Below, in pieces: positions 47,890 through 56,146 of a DNA stretch of 64,000 bases. The notes under the pieces were generated by a model. It was given only the letters and a program-made list of their open reading frames with translations, was not told the DNA's origin and searched no databases. Positions within the stretch are counted from its first letter, which is position 1; each line of letters begins with the position of its first letter. Position numbers and translations under genes: made by a program. The stretch is taken from the NCBI GenBank assembly GCA_001657315.1, contig LYSV01000052.1, positions 31,778 to 95,777 on the forward strand, read 5' to 3'. Source of the stretch: Flammeovirgaceae bacterium BBD 1991-12 (lineage in GTDB: Bacteria; Bacteroidota; Bacteroidia; Cytophagales; Cyclobacteriaceae).

Positions 47890-49305
47890 TTACCCTGACG
47901 ATTCCATGCCTGTAATTTTAAAGGTCCATGCCTTGCTCACTTCGGTTCCCGGTAGGTTTAAGCCAGCGGGAACACTGATATTTAAACCTTCCGCTTCAGT
48001 GTAGCTCCATTGCAAGGGCTCATCGTGGCCCAGCAGATAGATCTCAGAATTCTCGTTGGGTAGAACATTCCTTAGCGTAAGCGCTTTGGGGAGCTCCCCG
48101 AGTTTGAAGGCATAGTATGTGTTGGTGCCTTTTTTTCGTGAATACCAAATGGAGTCTGCCTGTTTGTAGTTTCTGAGTCGCTCGGTATTGTAGATGGCCT
48201 CTCCGTTTACTGCCATCCAGTCGCCCATTTGATCAAGCCTTTCTACACTTTCCGGTGGAATAATACCCTCGGCAGTAGGGCCGATATTGAGCAAATAGTT
48301 GCCTCCCTTGGCAGTGATATCCACCAGATTGTGGATCAGCTGAGCTGTTGACTTCCAGTTATGGTCCAGCTTACTGTACCCCCATGTGTCATTAATGGTC
48401 ATGCATGACTCCCAATCGTAAGATGAAATGCCGTCGAATATCTCCTGCTCCGGGGTGCCAAAGTCCCCGGCAAAATCCCCTTCGGCGGTCATACCCATCA
48501 TTCCCTGACGGCCTTTATCCACCCGGTTATTGATCAGAATATCAGGCTTCAGCTCCCGCACATACTGATACAATTCAAGGCCCTGCTCATGGGTAAAGTC
48601 ATCCACCCATTCTCCATCAAACCACAAGATGGCCGGATCATACGCTGTTATCAGCTCTTTGAGCTGGGGTTTCATGTAATTCTCCAGATAGCTGGTAAAT
48701 TCGGGATTCACCGGCATTTCCTTTTGAAAACTCCAGTAATGAGGTTCATGGATAGCCTGAGCCTGTGGATGATGCCAGTCCATGATGGAATGGTAGAAGC
48801 CCAGCTTGACCCCGTGTTTTCTACATGCTTCTGAAAGAGCTTTGAGGATATCCTTCTGCCCTGCAAAATCTACGATATCATAGGTGGAAACCTTACTGTC
48901 CCAAAGTCCAAAGCCATCATGATGCTTGGAAGTGATCACAATGTATTTCATGCCGGCATGCCTGGCCAGCGCTACCCATTCATCAGCGTTGAATTTATCG
49001 GGCTGGAATTGTTTGGCATATGATTCGTACTCTGCAATAGGAATTCTGTCATTGTTCATGATCCATTCTGCAAGGCCCTCGGTTTTCTTTCCTTTATATT
49101 CCCCTTCCAGCACAGCATAGGGGCCCCAGTGAATGAACATTCCGAACCTTGCATCCCTCCACCATTGCATTCGCTGATCGAAATCTGCCGTGGATTCCTT
49201 CAAATAGTTCACAGGCTGCTTCATGCTGGCCTCATTTTGTTTTTGGGAAGGCTGACATGCCCCTCCCAATAAGATCAATATCACCAGAAGTTTAACGTTT
49301 CTCAT
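47890..49305 (-). CDS. GH29 alpha-L-fucosidase lipoprotein
   Basis: A 471-residue retaining alpha-L-fucosidase. Lipoprotein signal MRNVKLLVILILLGGAC (lipid Cys 17). Family motifs are WWRDARFGMFIHWGPYA near residue 50, YIVITSKHHDGFGLWDS near 121-137, GFYHSIMDWHHP near 169, and the nucleophile Asp 230 in AILWFDGEW; a second acidic region follows (WVDDFTHEQG). A short beta-sandwich ends the protein. It is the first enzyme gene after susD of locus 2, which suggests that alpha-L-fucose (or L-galactose, accepted by some GH29 enzymes) is a terminal sugar in the target glycan. Confidence 0.95.
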   Translation of the reverse strand: MRNVKLLVILILLGGACQPSQKQNEASMKQPVNYLKESTADFDQRMQWWRDARFGMFIHWGPYAVLEGEYKGKKTEGLAEWIMNNDRIPIAEYESYAKQFQPDKFNADEWVALARHAGMKYIVITSKHHDGFGLWDSKVSTYDIVDFAGQKDILKALSEACRKHGVKLGFYHSIMDWHHPQAQAIHEPHYWSFQKEMPVNPEFTSYLENYMKPQLKELITAYDPAILWFDGEWVDDFTHEQGLELYQYVRELKPDILINNRVDKGRQGMMGMTAEGDFAGDFGTPEQEIFDGISSYDWESCMTINDTWGYSKLDHNWKSTAQLIHNLVDITAKGGNYLLNIGPTAEGIIPPESVERLDQMGDWMAVNGEAIYNTERLRNYKQADSIWYSRKKGTNTYYAFKLGELPKALTLRNVLPNENSEIYLLGHDEPLQWSYTEAEGLNISVPAGLNLPGTEVSKAWTFKITGMESSG

Positions 49306-49325
49306 ACTGATTTGCTTTATAAAAT

Positions 49326-49351
49326 CAGCCGCCCGTTGAATCAGGCGGCTG
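49326..49351 (-). terminator. Hairpin after susD, locus 2
   Basis: Minus-strand sense CAGCCGCC-N10-GGCGGCTG (8-bp GC-rich stem) followed by ATTTTAT, 22 bp after the SusD stop. It has the shape of a weak rho-independent terminator and sits at the same relative place as the hairpin after susD of locus 1, so it may uncouple susCD levels from the enzymes downstream. Confidence 0.6.
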
Positions 49352-49373
49352 CGACAATTTACACCGGTTTTAT

Positions 49374-50909
49374 TTATCTGTATCCTTCGTTTTGTTGTTC
49401 ATAAAAAGGATTGGTATCTATCTCTATCTGAGGGATGGGCAGGTACTCCCTGCCGGATTGATACTGCAAACCTCCGGCTCTTGACTTAAGTTCATCCGTA
49501 AAGGCACCGGGAACCAGTCCCCATCGGAGGAGATCATAGTATCTGTCACCCTCAAACACCAGCTCAAGCAGCCTTTCATCCCGTATGAGCTGCCTTAGCG
49601 TTGCCTGATCGGCTGTAGCTCTGGGTGGCATATTGGACCGGTCCCTTACCTCATTCAGTGCTGATAAAGCCAGGGCGCTTCCAGGAGTGGCCTCGTTTTC
49701 CGCCTCTGCATACAGTAGCAGTACGTCGGCATACCGTATCATTTTCCAGTTGATCGGCGATCCCAACCCATCGAATCCAAAACTGGCAGCAGTTTTTCCG
49801 GGTCTCATATCCAGGCTTTTCCTTATGGCAATAAGACCCAGGTCGTCAGGAAATGCCTCCACAAAAGGAGTTTCATAAACCATAGCATCAGGATAGTTAA
49901 AAAGCAGGGTACTTCGTGCTCTTGGGTCTTCACCACCATCATTGTTGGTTTCTGCCAAAAATGCATCCAGCACGAACTGATTGACCTCCATACCCCCCTG
50001 ATTTGAAAAGCCCACCGGGGCTATATCCGCTTCCCAGGCGGCGGTTCGCAGGTCATTCTCCGTATCCGTGTTCCATCCGGCTTTTGTATTGTCCAGTTGG
50101 ATCTCAAATAATGACTCGGCGTTGTTGTCACAGCCATTGCAGAAGTTATCCGCATGGTCAGCCATCAGTTGATAGATACCCGAATCTACTATTTTCTTTA
50201 ATTCTGTGGCCGCGAGTGCATAGTCATTGGTTCCGTCTATGCCAGAACGATAGAGATAGGTTTTACCTAATAAAGCTGTGGCTGCACCCCAGGTAGCCCT
50301 TCCCAGGTTCTCATCATCCCATGCTTGTGGAAGTAACGGTTGAGCTGCCTGCAGATCGGAAATGATCTGATCCCAAACATCCAAGGGGTTAGCAGGTGGA
50401 TTTCTTACTTCTTTCAATGCAAGCTCAGTGGTAACTAACGGAACGTTGCGGTATTGGGTGAGGAGATGAAAGTATTGCAAGGCACGCAAAAAGTAAGCCT
50501 CTCCAAGAATGGCATTTTTCGCGGCATCAGTAAAGACCGGGTCTTCAATCAATGGTACTCTCGCCAAAATGGAATTGGTCCTCAAAATTACTTTCCAATA
50601 CTCACCCCAGGACCATTCGAGGGTGGTAAGCGCCGGATCGGCACCAAAGTTGCCGGCTTCCCCTCTTGGGGGATTGGTTGCATCCCCTCTGTGCACCGTA
50701 TGCTGGACTCTCATCCTTCCCCAGCCAAATTGATTGGCCAGTGGGCTATACATCCCGATAGCCGCCCTATTGGCATGCTCCCCAGTCTGCCAAAATACCT
50801 CCGGGCTTAACCGGTTCTCATCGGTGACTTCCAGCAAATCATCATCGCATCCCGATACGGGCATCTGAAGTATGAATGCCATCAAAAGTATATGTCTTAG
50901 CTCTTTCAT
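49374..50909 (-). CDS. susD: SusD/RagB-family glycan-binding lipoprotein, locus 2
   Basis: A 511-residue surface lipoprotein, partner of the SusC at 50938. The start at 50909 yields MKELRHILLMAFILQMPVSGC with the lipid Cys at 21; the frame is open upstream for about 60 codons, but that part overlaps susC and has no signal. Family stretches are DDDLLEVTDENRLSPEVFW near the N-terminus, AILGEAYFLRALQYFHL, and the C-terminal LIRDERLLELVFEGDRYYDL and GREYLPIPQIEIDTNP. It differs clearly from the SusD of locus 1, so the two loci should bind different glycans. Confidence 0.95.
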   Translation of the reverse strand: MKELRHILLMAFILQMPVSGCDDDLLEVTDENRLSPEVFWQTGEHANRAAIGMYSPLANQFGWGRMRVQHTVHRGDATNPPRGEAGNFGADPALTTLEWSWGEYWKVILRTNSILARVPLIEDPVFTDAAKNAILGEAYFLRALQYFHLLTQYRNVPLVTTELALKEVRNPPANPLDVWDQIISDLQAAQPLLPQAWDDENLGRATWGAATALLGKTYLYRSGIDGTNDYALAATELKKIVDSGIYQLMADHADNFCNGCDNNAESLFEIQLDNTKAGWNTDTENDLRTAAWEADIAPVGFSNQGGMEVNQFVLDAFLAETNNDGGEDPRARSTLLFNYPDAMVYETPFVEAFPDDLGLIAIRKSLDMRPGKTAASFGFDGLGSPINWKMIRYADVLLLYAEAENEATPGSALALSALNEVRDRSNMPPRATADQATLRQLIRDERLLELVFEGDRYYDLLRWGLVPGAFTDELKSRAGGLQYQSGREYLPIPQIEIDTNPFYEQQNEGYR

Positions 50910-50937
50910 AAGTTTCTGTTTTGTATTAGTATCTCCA

Positions 50938-53900
50938 TTAAAAAGAGGCTTGTATCCCAATGGTAATGATCCGGGGAACCGGATACACACTTTCATCCAC
51001 ACCTCTGTCGAAAAGGGTATTGTTCCTGAAAGTATTTCTGCCCACTTCAGGATAGTACCCACTGTAGTTGTCAATGACAAAGGCGTTCTGAACATTCACA
51101 TAGGCTCTCATTTTGGTCATATAGAGCTTGTCCGTAAACCGTGATGGCATGGTATACCCAACGGTAAGATTCTGAAGCCTGAAGTAAGATCCGTCTTCTA
51201 TGTAGAAGTCTGATTCGAGATGACTGTTTGAGGTCAGCTCTGCGCTGGGTTTTGGAACGGTATTGGACCTGTTCTCCGGAGTCCATGCCTCGCCGGCCAG
51301 CGACCGTTTGGGGCCATTGGGCTGGAAGACTCCCGGAAGTAACTGACCATTGAATATTTCATTGCCAGACACTCCCTGGAAGAAAAGTCCGACATCGATT
51401 CCCTTATATCCGGCGGTAAAATTAATGCCGTACTCAAAATCAGGAATGGGACTTCCCAAAGATACTCTGTCGTCGTTGGTAAAGACCCCGTCTGGATTTG
51501 CATCCACAAATCTAAAATCTCCCGGAGCAATATCACGGCCGGTTACGGTCTCCGCATCTACCTCCGCCTGGGTTTGGTATATTCCATCTGTTCTAAAACC
51601 GTAAAAGTATCCTACAGGGAACCCGGCTTCTGTTCTTGTAGCATTTATTCCACCCGAGGTAAACAATCCTCCTGCTATTGGATTCACTCCGTCGCCAAGA
51701 TCCGTCACCTCATTATCGAGGGTGGTGAACACCCCGGTCACGCTGTAGGTGAAATCTCCCTCAATGTTTCTGTAGCTCGCCAAAAACTCAAACCCTCTAT
51801 TTTCGATCGTAGCGGCATTGAACGGGACCGCTTCGGTTGTGCCTGAGGATGGATTCAGCGGTAATTCCACAAGGATGTCCCTGGATTCCTTGAAGTAGTA
51901 GTCAACGGTCAGGTCTATTTTCCCATCCAGAAAGGTGGCTTCAAAACCGAAATTTGAGGTAGTGGTTTCCTCCCATTTCAGATCAGGATTGGCAAATACA
52001 ATTTGTGCAATTCCATTTTGCCTCTGCTGCTCAGGGCCGAACGTGTATTGACTGGTTATGTTCAATGCATTGGTGAATTGAAAAGGCTGCAGATTGTCAG
52101 AACCCAGAACTCCCCAGCTCCCTCTTACCTTCAGACTGCTGATCAACGGCACATTGAAAAACGACTCTTCGGCAATGTTCCATCCGGCAGAAAAAGAAGG
52201 AAACACTCCAAAACGATTATCTGCACCAAAATTGGAGGACCCGTCTCTCCGGACCGTAGCACTGAAAAGATATTTCCCTTTGTAGTTATAATTCAGGCGC
52301 CCGAACTGACTTCTGATGTTTCTGGGCAAACTTTCACCCCCTCTTCCGAAAAGATCTATACCGGCATTGATGGTCCGGGTATCGTTGCTGATAAAATTCT
52401 CAACCGCGACATTGATCGTTTCCGTTAGGTCCTTCTGCTCGGAATAACCGGCCAAAACACTGAGGTTATGGTTCCCGAATGACTTGTCATAGGTCAGAAG
52501 GTTTTCAACGATCGTCGAAATAAAAGTGCTACGGGTATCGGACAGGTCCGCTACATCATTGCGACCACTTTCATTGGCGCCCATGAAAAAGGTAGGTACA
52601 AAATTGAACTCCCGGATATTATTGTAGTTCAGCGATAGATTGAGCTTGTACCTGAGGCCGTCAATGATCTCGAAGGAAGCCCCTACATTGCCAAGGATAT
52701 TATCCCGTGTATTTTCCGTTTGCTTTAGTGTGGCAAGCCCCAGCTGATTGGCTGCTCTTGTAATGCCCATTACTCCGTTGTCTGCCGTTAGGAAATTTCC
52801 CTGTTCGTCATAGACAGGCGTTACCGGCAGCTGACCGTTCTGCCTTCCAAAGTCCTCATTGGGTTCTTCAATGGATCTCGCCAAAAAGAGAGATTGTGTG
52901 AGCTCAAACCTGCCTTTGGTAAGGCTGGTATTCAACCTTACTGAGGTTCTTTCAAAATTGGATTCCTTCACATTGCCCTCCTGATCGAGGCGATTCAGTG
53001 AAACACTGTAGGTGCTGTTGGCACCTCCGCCGTAAAGGCTCAATCCATAGTTTTGCACAAGTCCCGTCTGAAGAGATTCATCCTGGATGTCACTGTCCAC
53101 ATTAGGGTCAAAATCAAAGAAGTTTGGCGTTAAGGCCACTTCATCATTTTCATAGGCCGCCACTCTGTTGGCTACGTAATCTTCGGCATTCAGAAAATCC
53201 AGCTGCCGTACTGTAGTGGCAAACCCCCAGCTTGCGTCAAGATCGATCCTGATATTCTGATTGGCTTTACCCTTTTTTGTGGTGACCAGGATTACGCCCT
53301 GCCCTGCCCTGGCACCATAAATAGAGGCTGAGGCAGCATCTTTCAGTACCTGCACCGATTCAATATCGGCCGGATTCAGAAAGCTCATATCATCGGAAAA
53401 TACACCATCGATGACGTACAACGGATTCTGATTACTCAAAGAGCCTGTCCCTCTTATGATAACATTTGCACCAGCGCCAGGAGCTCCTCCATTTACCTCC
53501 ACTCTCACCCCGGCTGCCTTACCCAGCAGGGCCTGTGTGGCATTTCCGGTAACTACATTACTCACCTGTTCGCCATCTATCGTACTGATGGCACCTGTAA
53601 CGTCCCGTCGCCTCTGGGTGCCGTATCCCACCACCACAATCTCCTTCAGAGAAGTTATATCAGGTACGAGAGAAACGTCGATCACAGACCTGACACCTAC
53701 TGAAACCTCTTCCGGTGTGTAACCTATGAAGCTGAAGACGAGGATGGCATTACCATCAGGAATGGATATCCGGAACTTCCCATCATTATCGGTAATGGCT
53801 CCGGTTGTGGTTCCTTTCAGCACCACGTTAACACCTGGTAAAGCCGTACCAGTCTCATCGGTGACTGTACCGGTCACTTCCCGGTCCTGGATTACTTCCA

Positions 53901-54297
53901 CCTGATCTCTGGTACGAAAAAGTGTTCTCTCTCTGTTGGAGACGGTAATATTACGCTGTACCTGCCTGAACTTGAGCCGTGCATTCCCTGAAATATCCAG
54001 TAGCAGACTGTACAGGTCTCCGGCATAATGATCATCAGCAAGCCTGACGGGTTGGTCAATATCCACAACACTCTGGTCATACGAGAATTCAAAATAAGTA
54101 TGATCTTCAATGGTCTGAAGGATACTAATGAGTTTGTCACTCTTGAAAGTCAGATCCACCTCTACCTCCTTTACACTCTTCACCTGACCATTGGTTTTGT
54201 TGGCCATGAGCATCCCAAGGGTCGCAAACTGAAGGATTATGGTATAAAAAGTTATTCTCGACACCTTTTTTAATAGTAGTAGATGTTTATTCTTCAT
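50938..54297 (-). CDS. susC: SusC/RagA-family TonB-dependent outer-membrane transporter, locus 2
   Basis: An 1119-residue TonB-dependent receptor. A signal segment (YTIILQFATLGMLMA) is followed by an STN domain at about 45-115 (DLTFKSDKLISILQTIEDH), a carboxypeptidase-like sandwich at about 140-215 (VTGTVTDETGTALPGVNVV) and the plug with the signature EIVVVGYGTQRRRDVTGAI, then the barrel ending in ...VPRIITIGIQASF. Like the other SusC, it has the STN domain needed to signal through FecR. It is 114 bp downstream of FecR, with two hairpins in the gap, and 28 bp upstream of the SusD start. Confidence 0.96.
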   Translation of the reverse strand: MKNKHLLLLKKVSRITFYTIILQFATLGMLMANKTNGQVKSVKEVEVDLTFKSDKLISILQTIEDHTYFEFSYDQSVVDIDQPVRLADDHYAGDLYSLLLDISGNARLKFRQVQRNITVSNRERTLFRTRDQVEVIQDREVTGTVTDETGTALPGVNVVLKGTTTGAITDNDGKFRISIPDGNAILVFSFIGYTPEEVSVGVRSVIDVSLVPDITSLKEIVVVGYGTQRRRDVTGAISTIDGEQVSNVVTGNATQALLGKAAGVRVEVNGGAPGAGANVIIRGTGSLSNQNPLYVIDGVFSDDMSFLNPADIESVQVLKDAASASIYGARAGQGVILVTTKKGKANQNIRIDLDASWGFATTVRQLDFLNAEDYVANRVAAYENDEVALTPNFFDFDPNVDSDIQDESLQTGLVQNYGLSLYGGGANSTYSVSLNRLDQEGNVKESNFERTSVRLNTSLTKGRFELTQSLFLARSIEEPNEDFGRQNGQLPVTPVYDEQGNFLTADNGVMGITRAANQLGLATLKQTENTRDNILGNVGASFEIIDGLRYKLNLSLNYNNIREFNFVPTFFMGANESGRNDVADLSDTRSTFISTIVENLLTYDKSFGNHNLSVLAGYSEQKDLTETINVAVENFISNDTRTINAGIDLFGRGGESLPRNIRSQFGRLNYNYKGKYLFSATVRRDGSSNFGADNRFGVFPSFSAGWNIAEESFFNVPLISSLKVRGSWGVLGSDNLQPFQFTNALNITSQYTFGPEQQRQNGIAQIVFANPDLKWEETTTSNFGFEATFLDGKIDLTVDYYFKESRDILVELPLNPSSGTTEAVPFNAATIENRGFEFLASYRNIEGDFTYSVTGVFTTLDNEVTDLGDGVNPIAGGLFTSGGINATRTEAGFPVGYFYGFRTDGIYQTQAEVDAETVTGRDIAPGDFRFVDANPDGVFTNDDRVSLGSPIPDFEYGINFTAGYKGIDVGLFFQGVSGNEIFNGQLLPGVFQPNGPKRSLAGEAWTPENRSNTVPKPSAELTSNSHLESDFYIEDGSYFRLQNLTVGYTMPSRFTDKLYMTKMRAYVNVQNAFVIDNYSGYYPEVGRNTFRNNTLFDRGVDESVYPVPRIITIGIQASF

Positions 54298-54330
54298 AAA
54301 TTTGAAATCTTAAGTTTTACATACTTTAAG

Positions 54331-54399
54331 CGGTTCACCAGGCATTTGGTAGATGTGGTGAACCGGATGAAGCCAACATCTGCTTCAGGTGTTGGCTTC
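54331..54399 (-). promoter_or_regulatory. Tandem hairpins in the FecR-SusC gap, locus 2
   Basis: Two perfect 10-bp stems lie back to back: CGGTTCACCA / TGGTGAACCG at 54331-54365 and GAAGCCAACA / TGTTGGCTTC at 54369-54399. They start 12 bp after the FecR stop and end 34 bp before the SusC start. They could act as processing sites or stabilisers between low-level regulator mRNA and high-level susC mRNA. Locus 1 has one hairpin at the equivalent place. Confidence 0.6.
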
Positions 54400-54411
54400 T
54401 CGTTGCTATGG

Positions 54412-55428
54412 TTATTTCATTGGCTTGTATATTTTAACCTGATCTTTATCAATATTAAATGCCAGTCCACGGGAGTAGACTACACTCTCCATGACACTCT
54501 CCAGGGATGTGTTATGAAACCGGCCGGTAAATTTCCAGTCGGTCTTCAGTTTCGGATCTATGACTACCTGTACTCCGTACCATCTTTCTATCCTTGTCTT
54601 TATCTCTGAAAAATCGCTGGCAGTAAATACCAGTATTTTGTTTTTCCACGCAAGGTCAATCTCCGGGTCAAAGGTCTGCTTTGACAGCGTAGTTCCATAC
54701 TTTTGGAATACTGCCTTTTCGCCAGGCTCCAGCATCACACTTGTGGATACATCCGTGGTCTGATCCAAATGCTCTACTTTCACCTTGCCATCGGACAGGC
54801 TCACCCCGATATCGGGACGATCGCCAAACGCATTGATATTAAATGAAGTACCAAGAGCAGTGACACTCAGATCACTAACTCTCACGACAAAGGGCATCTC
54901 TGCATCTTCAGCCACCTCAAAAAAAGCTTCGCCGGACAGGAATACTTCCCTCACTCCCTGGAATTCACCTGTAAACCTGAGTTCACTTCCGGCATTCAGT
55001 TTTACAACGGAACCATCGGGAAGCTGAAAAGTGGATTTTACTCCGGGAGGATTTTGCTTTACGATAAGGGAAGGGTTACTAGCCACAGCATCTTCGACCG
55101 ATGATCCTCCGGAATAAAACAGCGTTCCATAGGCGATTACAAAAAGAGCTACAGCTGCTGCCAGCATACTCCACTTCATGTAATTACGACCCAATGCCTT
55201 TTGTTTTCTATGATCTGTACTGTTGGTTACTGACCAGGACACCCGCATGGAATTTTCTGACGAAGCATCCGGAGCAGCATTCCTTTGTTCATTTTCCCGA
55301 GCCCACAGCTCGTCCATTTTTCTACCAAGCGTTTCCTGACCTTCGGGGGTCTTGAGCCATTCCAGCACTATGACCAGCTCTTCAGAAGAGCACCGGTCAT
55401 CAATATACTTTTGAATCAGATCATCCAT
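54412..55428 (-). CDS. fecR: FecR-family anti-sigma factor, locus 2
   Basis: A 338-residue inner-membrane regulator. The N-terminal cytoplasmic part (CSSEELVIVLEWLKTPEGQE) precedes a membrane helix near residues 85-105 (MLAAAVALFVIAYGTLF). The FecR domain has LPDGSVVKLNAGSELRF and EVFLSGEAFFEVAED, and the C-terminal DUF4974 domain has IKTRIERWYGVQVVIDP and the closing FNIDKDQVKIYKP. It lies 91 bp after its sigma factor. It presumably receives the signal from the STN domain of the SusC encoded next to it. Confidence 0.95.
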   Translation of the reverse strand: MDDLIQKYIDDRCSSEELVIVLEWLKTPEGQETLGRKMDELWARENEQRNAAPDASSENSMRVSWSVTNSTDHRKQKALGRNYMKWSMLAAAVALFVIAYGTLFYSGGSSVEDAVASNPSLIVKQNPPGVKSTFQLPDGSVVKLNAGSELRFTGEFQGVREVFLSGEAFFEVAEDAEMPFVVRVSDLSVTALGTSFNINAFGDRPDIGVSLSDGKVKVEHLDQTTDVSTSVMLEPGEKAVFQKYGTTLSKQTFDPEIDLAWKNKILVFTASDFSEIKTRIERWYGVQVVIDPKLKTDWKFTGRFHNTSLESVMESVVYSRGLAFNIDKDQVKIYKPMK

Positions 55429-55519
55429 GCATCAAAAATCCAGGTGAATAAGGTGTGTTTTAATCCTTAAAGGTATACACCATCAAGCCCTTGTAAAGTA
55501 TTACTCGTGAGGGAAAAAT

Positions 55520-56047
55520 CTACAGATACGGCAGTAGGGACGACCTTACAAAAGCGAGTGCCTTGGTAAACTGCGATTTAACAGTGGGGATGCAAATATT
55601 CAGTCTTGCACCTATTTCGTCATTGGAATAACGTTGAAAAACCTTCATTTTAAAGATGATCCTTCTTCTGTAGGGAAGCTTCATGATCGCTGAATGAAGT
55701 ACCCTGTTCAGCTCAGCCTCTACCACCCGGTCCGAAAGAGTTTCCCTGACAAGATGTTCTTCGGAAATGGCCAGGGCATGCTCAAATATCTGCTGACTGT
55801 TCTTTTTAATAGCATTAATGGTGCGGTTACGGGTAGACCGGTACAAATAGGCTTCAAGGCTTTCCCTGTCTTCAAGGTCTTCGAGCTTTTGCCAAAAATT
55901 CTGGAAAACTTCCTGAACGATGTCTTCCGCCAGGTTTCTGTCTTTAACGAATCTTACACTGAAATTTACCAACCGGTCCCAGTACCCGTCATAGTAGGAT
56001 TTAAACAATTTTTCAGTTATACTGGTTTTAGGTTGGATATTTTCCAC
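55520..56047 (-). CDS. ECF-type RNA polymerase sigma factor, locus 2
   Basis: A 175-residue ECF sigma factor. Region 2 reads YDGYWDRLVNFSVRFVKDR and LAEDIVQEVFQNFWQKL; region 4 is MKLPYRRRIIFKMKVFQRYS with the helix-turn-helix NDEIGARLNICIPTVKSQF. Compared with the factor of locus 1 it lacks the N-terminal extension and the hydrophobic tail, and the two recognition helices are different, so the loci are probably controlled separately. It lies downstream of the cytochrome/propeller gene by 99 bp with a promoter-like element in between. Confidence 0.95.
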   Translation of the reverse strand: MENIQPKTSITEKLFKSYYDGYWDRLVNFSVRFVKDRNLAEDIVQEVFQNFWQKLEDLEDRESLEAYLYRSTRNRTINAIKKNSQQIFEHALAISEEHLVRETLSDRVVEAELNRVLHSAIMKLPYRRRIIFKMKVFQRYSNDEIGARLNICIPTVKSQFTKALAFVRSSLLPYL

Positions 56048-56075
56048 AATTTTTCAGAAAAAGGCCTCAATCTTT

Positions 56076-56105
56076 TAAATATAACAATTATATCGTCTTT
56101 TGCAA
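56076..56105 (-). promoter_or_regulatory. Candidate Bacteroidota promoter for the locus 2 sigma gene
   Basis: In minus-strand sense there is TTG (56105-56103), a 19-bp spacer, and TATATTTA (56083-56076), one base from the -7 consensus TAnnTTTG. Spacing matches the housekeeping Bacteroidota promoter. The -7 element ends about 29 bp before the sigma ATG at 56047. Confidence 0.45.
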
Positions 56106-56146
56106 ATTCGTTGGATGATCACATATTCCACCAGAGCTGTTCATGA

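Noticed and set aside
50910..51095. Upstream extension of the locus 2 SusD frame
   Set aside because: It overlaps the end of susC and is not signal-like; the lipoprotein signal starts at 50909.
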